Of a stretch of DNA of 64,000 bases, positions 60,421 through 64,000 are shown piece after piece; position 1 is the stretch's first letter, and each line of letters opens with the position of its first letter. The DNA is taken from positions 1 through 64,000 of the forward strand of contig NZ_JAUYOJ010000064.1 of the NCBI RefSeq assembly GCF_030697925.1, in the 5' to 3' direction. The notes under the pieces were generated by a model. That model had not been told where the DNA came from. It did no database searches and saw only the letters and a list, made by a program, of their open reading frames with translations. This stretch comes from Phenylobacterium sp. Lineage in GTDB: Bacteria; Pseudomonadota; Alphaproteobacteria; Caulobacterales; Caulobacteraceae. A program made the translations under genes and the position numbers.

Positions 60421-61178
60421 TTCCGCTCCGCCAGTTTCCGGGTCGGACTTGTCTCGGTAGTCTTGCCGCCGCCGCCCGCCGGCGCGTCGGCCGAGGTCCG
60501 GCCGAGCGCCGCCTGCAGGGCGAGCATCGCCGCGGTGAGCTGGCGCGAGATGTCCGGGCTGCTCCAGCCGGTCTCGGCGGAGATCTGGGCATAGGTCTGG
60601 CCCAAGAAACGGCTCCTTCTCACGATCTCCTGCTGCTTCTCGCTCAGGGTCTCCAGGGCGCGGCCCATGAGGTCCCACTGTTCCCTATCCAGATAGACAC
60701 GCTCAGGCGTGATTTCTTCCAGAGGTTGTCCCGCGCGGTTCAGCTCATGCTCGACGAACCGGTCGGTGCGCTTGCGCCAATGGAACTCGTCCAGCGCCGC
60801 ATGCACCGCCGTCGCATAGAGGTAGGACTTGGAATGCTCGATGCGCTCGAGATTGTCGTGCGCCGCCAGCTTGGCGAACGCCGCCTGGGCGATGTCCTCC
60901 GGCGCCGGCGGTCCCGCGCCATAGCGCCGCCGCAGCCAGCCGACCAGGTTGTTCCAGTGCGCGCGATAGAGCTCGTCGAGGAAGCGGCGCTTGGCGGCGA
61001 GCGAGGCGTCGGTCGGCGGCGCGCCCTTCAGCGGAGAGGCGCCTCCATCCCCACTTTCCGACGCTCCACCCATGGACTGGTTCTTGTTTATCTTAGTCCC
61101 CCCGTCCGCCTTCGTAGCATGACCTAAGGGAAACCGCGACTGCGCGCCGCCGCGCCGCGCGTCCGCGGCGAGGCTCAC
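60417..61178 (-). CDS. FecI-type ECF sigma factor
   Basis: A protein of 253 residues if started at GTG 61178 (GGAGG upstream), or 218 from ATG 61073. Region 2 includes LYRAHWNNLVGWLRRRYGAGPPAPEDIAQAAFAKL and SYLYATAVHAALDEFHWRKRTDRF. Region 4 includes ALETLSEKQQEIVRRSRFLGQTYAQISAETGWSSPDISRQL. It should be held by FecR until the receptor signals. Five GGAAAAT-N14-CGTC motifs in this window are candidate targets, resembling the AAAT/CGT pattern used by related iron-starvation sigma factors. Confidence 0.9.
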   Translation of the reverse strand: MSLAADARRGGAQSRFPLGHATKADGGTKINKNQSMGGASESGDGGASPLKGAPPTDASLAAKRRFLDELYRAHWNNLVGWLRRRYGAGPPAPEDIAQAAFAKLAAHDNLERIEHSKSYLYATAVHAALDEFHWRKRTDRFVEHELNRAGQPLEEITPERVYLDREQWDLMGRALETLSEKQQEIVRRSRFLGQTYAQISAETGWSSPDISRQLTAAMLALQAALGRTSADAPAGGGGKTTETSPTRKLAERK

Positions 61179-61206
61179 CGCCCCACCTCCGAATGGCCCG
61201 GGGGGC

Positions 61207-63006
61207 CTAGCATCCGATGAACTGGTCGGGCGTCGTGGTCAGGCAGGTGTCGTCCAGGCGCGCGACCACGGCGAGCTGTGCGAACACCTTGGGGAGCTCA
61301 TGGCGGTAGAAGAACCGGCAGGCGGCGAGCTTGCCCTGGTAGAAGGCGGTGTCGGCGCCATCGCCCCTCGCCTGGCCGTCCACGGCGGCCAACGCCTGGC
61401 GCAGCCAAATCCAGGCGATCGCCACATGGCCGAAGGCGTCGAGGTAGAGCGTGGCGTTGGCCAGCCGGCGCTCGGCTCCGGGATGCGCCAGCACACGCTC
61501 GGTCGTGGTCTTCAGGACGCTGACCGCGCGGCGCAGCTCGGCGGCGTGGCGCCACAGGTCCGGCGTGTGCAGGGCCTGCTCCGCGGTGCGCTCGGTGTCG
61601 CCGATGAAGTCGCTGAGCGCCGCGCCCTCGGCCACGGCGACCTTGCGGCCCAGCAGATCGATGGCCTGCACGCCGTGCGTGCCCTCATGGATCGCGTTCA
61701 GGCGGTTGTCGCGGTAGAAGCGCTCCACCGGATGGTCGCGGGTGTAGCCCGCGCCGCCCAGAACCTGGATGGCGTGCTTGTTGGCCTCCAGGCAGAATTC
61801 CGACGGCCAGGACTTGGCGATCGGGGTCAGCAGGTCGAGCAGCCGCGACAGTCGCGCGCGCGCCTTCGGGTCCTCGGTGACCTGTTGCAGGTCGAGCAGG
61901 AAGGCGCAGTGGGCCAGCAGGCCGATCGCCCCCTCCACATAGGCCTTCTGGGCCATCAGCAGCCGTTTGACGTCGGTGTGCTCGACGATCATCACCGGCG
62001 GCGTGGCGGGATCCTTGTCCTGCGGGCGGCGTCCCTGCGGCCGGCTGCGGGCATAGTCCAGGGAATAGAGGAACCCCGCCAGGCCGCTCATCGCCGCGCC
62101 GTAGCCGACGCCGATCCGCGCCTCGTTCATCATGTGGAACATGCAGGCCAGGCCCTGGTGCGGCTCGCCGACCAGCTCGCCCAGGCAGTCGCCGGCCTCA
62201 CCGAAGTTGAGCAGGGTGTTGGTCGTGCCCCGGTGGCCCATCTTGTGGTTCAGGCCCACCAGCGTGACATTGTTGCCCTCGCCCGGCGCGCCGCGGTCGT
62301 CCAGCCGGCGCTTGGGGACGATGAACAGCGAGATCCCCTTCACGCCGGGCGGTCCGCCGGGGATCTTCGCCAACACCAGGTGGACGATATTCTCCGAGAT
62401 CTCCTGCTCGCCGCCGGAGATCCACATCTTCGCCCCCTGGATCCGGTAGCGGCCGTCCGGCGTCGGGATCGCCCGGGTGGCGATGTCCGCCAGCGACGAG
62501 CCGGCCTGCGGCTCGGACAGGCACATGGTCCCGAACCAGCGGCCCTGCAGCATCGGCGGCAGGAAGCGAGCCTTCTGCTCGGGGCTGCCATGGGCGGCGA
62601 TCAGGTTGGCCGCTGCGATGGTCAGGAACGGGTAGCTGGCGATCCCCGGATTGGCGCAGCTGAACAGCCCGCCGGCCAGCAGCGTCACCACCTGCGGCAG
62701 CTGCAGGCCGCCCAGCTCGGCCGGGAAGCCGGCGGCGAAGAACCCGGCCTCGGCGTGCGCCCGGAGCGCCACCGCGACCTCCGGGATCAGCGCCACCCGC
62801 CCGTCCTTCAGGCGCGGCTCGGTGGCGTCCAGCTTGGCGGCGCAGGGCGCGAAGGCCGCCTCGGCGATGCGCTGGGCGAGGTCGAGCACGGCGGCCACGC
62901 TGGCGCGGTCGTGTCCCTGGTAGCGCGGGGCCTGCAGCAGGGCCCCGAGGCCCAGGACCTCATAGAGCAGGAAATCCAGGTCCCGGCGGTTGACGATCAT
63001 CGACAT
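61207..63006 (-). CDS. Acyl-CoA dehydrogenase
   Basis: A 599-residue acyl-CoA dehydrogenase of the long type with N- and C-terminal extensions. The N-terminus MSMIVNRRDLDFLLYEVLGL is an AcylCoA_DH_N signature. The flavin site is MCLSEPQAGSSLADI and the catalytic Glu lies in YTRDHPVERFYRDNRLNAIHEGTHGVQAIDLLG. The C-terminal domain follows. It introduces the 2,3-double bond in an acyl-CoA using FAD and passes electrons to ETF. The ATG at 63006 matches family starts. An ECF-type motif lies 110-136 bases upstream. Confidence 0.94.
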   Translation of the reverse strand: MSMIVNRRDLDFLLYEVLGLGALLQAPRYQGHDRASVAAVLDLAQRIAEAAFAPCAAKLDATEPRLKDGRVALIPEVAVALRAHAEAGFFAAGFPAELGGLQLPQVVTLLAGGLFSCANPGIASYPFLTIAAANLIAAHGSPEQKARFLPPMLQGRWFGTMCLSEPQAGSSLADIATRAIPTPDGRYRIQGAKMWISGGEQEISENIVHLVLAKIPGGPPGVKGISLFIVPKRRLDDRGAPGEGNNVTLVGLNHKMGHRGTTNTLLNFGEAGDCLGELVGEPHQGLACMFHMMNEARIGVGYGAAMSGLAGFLYSLDYARSRPQGRRPQDKDPATPPVMIVEHTDVKRLLMAQKAYVEGAIGLLAHCAFLLDLQQVTEDPKARARLSRLLDLLTPIAKSWPSEFCLEANKHAIQVLGGAGYTRDHPVERFYRDNRLNAIHEGTHGVQAIDLLGRKVAVAEGAALSDFIGDTERTAEQALHTPDLWRHAAELRRAVSVLKTTTERVLAHPGAERRLANATLYLDAFGHVAIAWIWLRQALAAVDGQARGDGADTAFYQGKLAACRFFYRHELPKVFAQLAVVARLDDTCLTTTPDQFIGC

Positions 63007-63114
63007 GCGGGCGACCCGTCCGCCTGGGCCGCCGCCTTCAAACTGTCCGTCACCCTCACGCCTCCCGACCACGCGCAAGCGCCGGCCGCGCGCGCGTCCG
63101 GTCACCCTCTGCAG

Positions 63115-63378
63115 TTAGACGGTCGTGGGCGGCGAATTTTCCAGGCCAGATCCGTGGCGTGCGGCGGATCGGGCCTCGGGCCCGCTCGGCGTCACCAGGA
63201 TCTCCCGCCAGCCGCTCGCGCCTCGCACCAAGGCGTGCCGCGGCTCACCGAGCCGACGCACATGGGCCCAGGCGGCGGCCAGCGCCCGGGCCCGCGAAGG
63301 GAACGAACCCACCTCGGCGCAACGCTCGTCCAGCAGCCGCCAGGCCGGGCCATAGGCGAAGATCGTCAGGCAGAGCAT
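63115..63378 (-). CDS. Small hypothetical protein
   Basis: An 87-residue protein: CLTIFAYGPAWRLLDERCAEVGSFPSRARALAAAWAHVRRLG and WREILVTPSGPEARSAAR. No family is recognised. It overlaps the end of the nitronate monooxygenase gene by 13 bases, which supports coupled translation. Its last nine codons lie within the ECF-type motif of the dehydrogenase gene, so the C-terminus and a promoter share sequence. It may be real, but evidence is modest. Confidence 0.55.
   Translation of the reverse strand: MLCLTIFAYGPAWRLLDERCAEVGSFPSRARALAAAWAHVRRLGEPRHALVRGASGWREILVTPSGPEARSAARHGSGLENSPPTTV
63116..63142 (-). promoter_or_regulatory. ECF-type promoter motif, copy E (before acyl-CoA dehydrogenase)
   Basis: Minus strand: GGAAAAT, 14 bases, CGTCTA. 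It lies within the 3' end of the small ORF 63115-63378 and 110 bases before the dehydrogenase ATG. Confidence 0.65.
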
Positions 63379-64000
63379 CCGAAGGCCTCCGCCGCGTCGG
63401 GGGTCGGGAAGAGGCCGGCGGCGCCCCGGAGCGCCGCGTCGGCGACATCGCGCACGATCTCGCCTGCCAGCCGCACTTCGTGGATCTGACCGACCCCTTG
63501 GCCGGCCCAGAGCGACATGACCTCGACCGCGCCCGTGACCTCCGCCGTCGGCGTGGCGCTGGCGTAGCGGACGATCGGCCCAAGCGCGCCCTGCGCCACC
63601 ACTTCGCCCTCGCCGGGGCGGCGGCCCGACGCAGGGCGGCCGGCGGCCGCCCAGGCGTCCAGGGTCGGGTTGCGCAGCACCCGGTGCGGCGCGCCGGGCC
63701 AGCCCAGGTCGAACAGGCCGGTGTGCGCCGTGTCGGTCTCCCCCGCGGCCAGCAGGCGCGCGCGATAGGTCGGATGAATGTTCGCTTCGGCGCTGGCCAG
63801 GAACCGGGTCCCTATCCAGACGCCGGCCGCGCCCAGGGCCAGTGCGGCGGCCAGGCCCTGCCCGTCGACGATCCCGCCCGCGGCGAGCACCGGCGCCGGC
63901 CCGACGGCCGCGACGACGGCGCGCACCAGCGGCAGGGTGGCGACCTCGCCCAGCACGTGGCCGCCGGCCTCCCAGCCCTGGGCCACGATGATGTCGCTTC
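63366..64000 (-). CDS. Nitronate monooxygenase (N-terminus cut by window edge)
   Basis: The C-terminal 211 residues of a nitronate monooxygenase/2-nitropropane dioxygenase-type flavoprotein. Landmarks are IIVAQGWEAGGHVLGEVATLPL, VLAAGGIVDGQGLAAALALGAAGVWIGTRFLASAEANIHPTYRARLL, and the C-terminal GQGVGQIHEVRLAGEIVRDV. These enzymes oxidise nitronates with FMN; many homologues in catabolic clusters have other reductase roles. The frame stays open to the right edge, so the start is outside. Confidence 0.92.
   Translation of the reverse strand, partial: SDIIVAQGWEAGGHVLGEVATLPLVRAVVAAVGPAPVLAAGGIVDGQGLAAALALGAAGVWIGTRFLASAEANIHPTYRARLLAAGETDTAHTGLFDLGWPGAPHRVLRNPTLDAWAAAGRPASGRRPGEGEVVAQGALGPIVRYASATPTAEVTGAVEVMSLWAGQGVGQIHEVRLAGEIVRDVADAALRGAAGLFPTPDAAEAFGCSA

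Noticed and set aside
1-64000. CRISPR arrays, rRNA genes, complete tRNA genes and insertion sequences
   Set aside because: No regularly spaced repeats with spacers, no rRNA signature, no full cloverleaf and no transposase were seen by eye.

Overview
The window is GC-rich alphaproteobacterial DNA, most like the Caulobacterales (Caulobacter or Phenylobacterium). This rests on an HWE/HisKA_2 kinase, a MucR regulator, an STN-type TonB receptor with FecR and FecI, and a lipid/xenobiotic catabolism block. The assignment is inferred from gene content and composition.

Positions 1-6130 look like ordinary chromosome. They hold a cut-off SDR, a pterin dehydratase, a HAD hydrolase, VanZ, a repeat-rich lipoprotein, a small glycosyltransferase, an SRPBCC protein behind an ArsR-type operator that has no ArsR gene, a sensor kinase and a YjbR protein.

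At 6131 the 3' half of a tRNA-Arg gene marks an attachment site, followed by a tyrosine integrase. This starts an integrative conjugative element (ICE). From 7.8 to 19.8 kb its cargo is a dense defence-like island. It carries a MNT-like/HTH-peptidase pair with beta and sce7726 proteins, a protein with two HEPN-like motifs, a PIN nuclease, a complete four-gene ubiquitin-like conjugation operon (Ubl, E2, JAB-E1 fusion, DUF6527) divergent from an XRE/ImmA pair, and a nuclease-like/membrane pair. The ubiquitin-like operon and its shared operator region are the most interesting part of the window.

From 20.5 to 45.5 kb lies the ICE backbone: ParB, Crp/Fnr, MucR, small conserved ICE proteins, plasmid-type RepA with iterons, ParA, TraF peptidase, transglycosylase, DUF3363 relaxase, VirD4/TraG and a full trb mating-pair operon (trbB-C-D-E-J-K-L-F-G-I). 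The orientation of the tRNA fragment puts the other end of the ICE at higher coordinates; no second att copy was seen by eye.

From 45.5 kb to the end, every gene is on the minus strand: LysR, AMP-ligase, HupE/PPIase/DUF3604, MFS, a class C serine hydrolase, TonB receptor/FecR/FecI, acyl-CoA dehydrogenase and nitronate monooxygenase. Five copies of a two-block motif (GGAAAAT, 14 bases, CGTC) sit before genes here and look like promoters of one ECF sigma factor, perhaps the FecI encoded at 60.4-61.2 kb. An old duplication of an MFS/ligase module is visible, with opposite halves decayed in the two copies.
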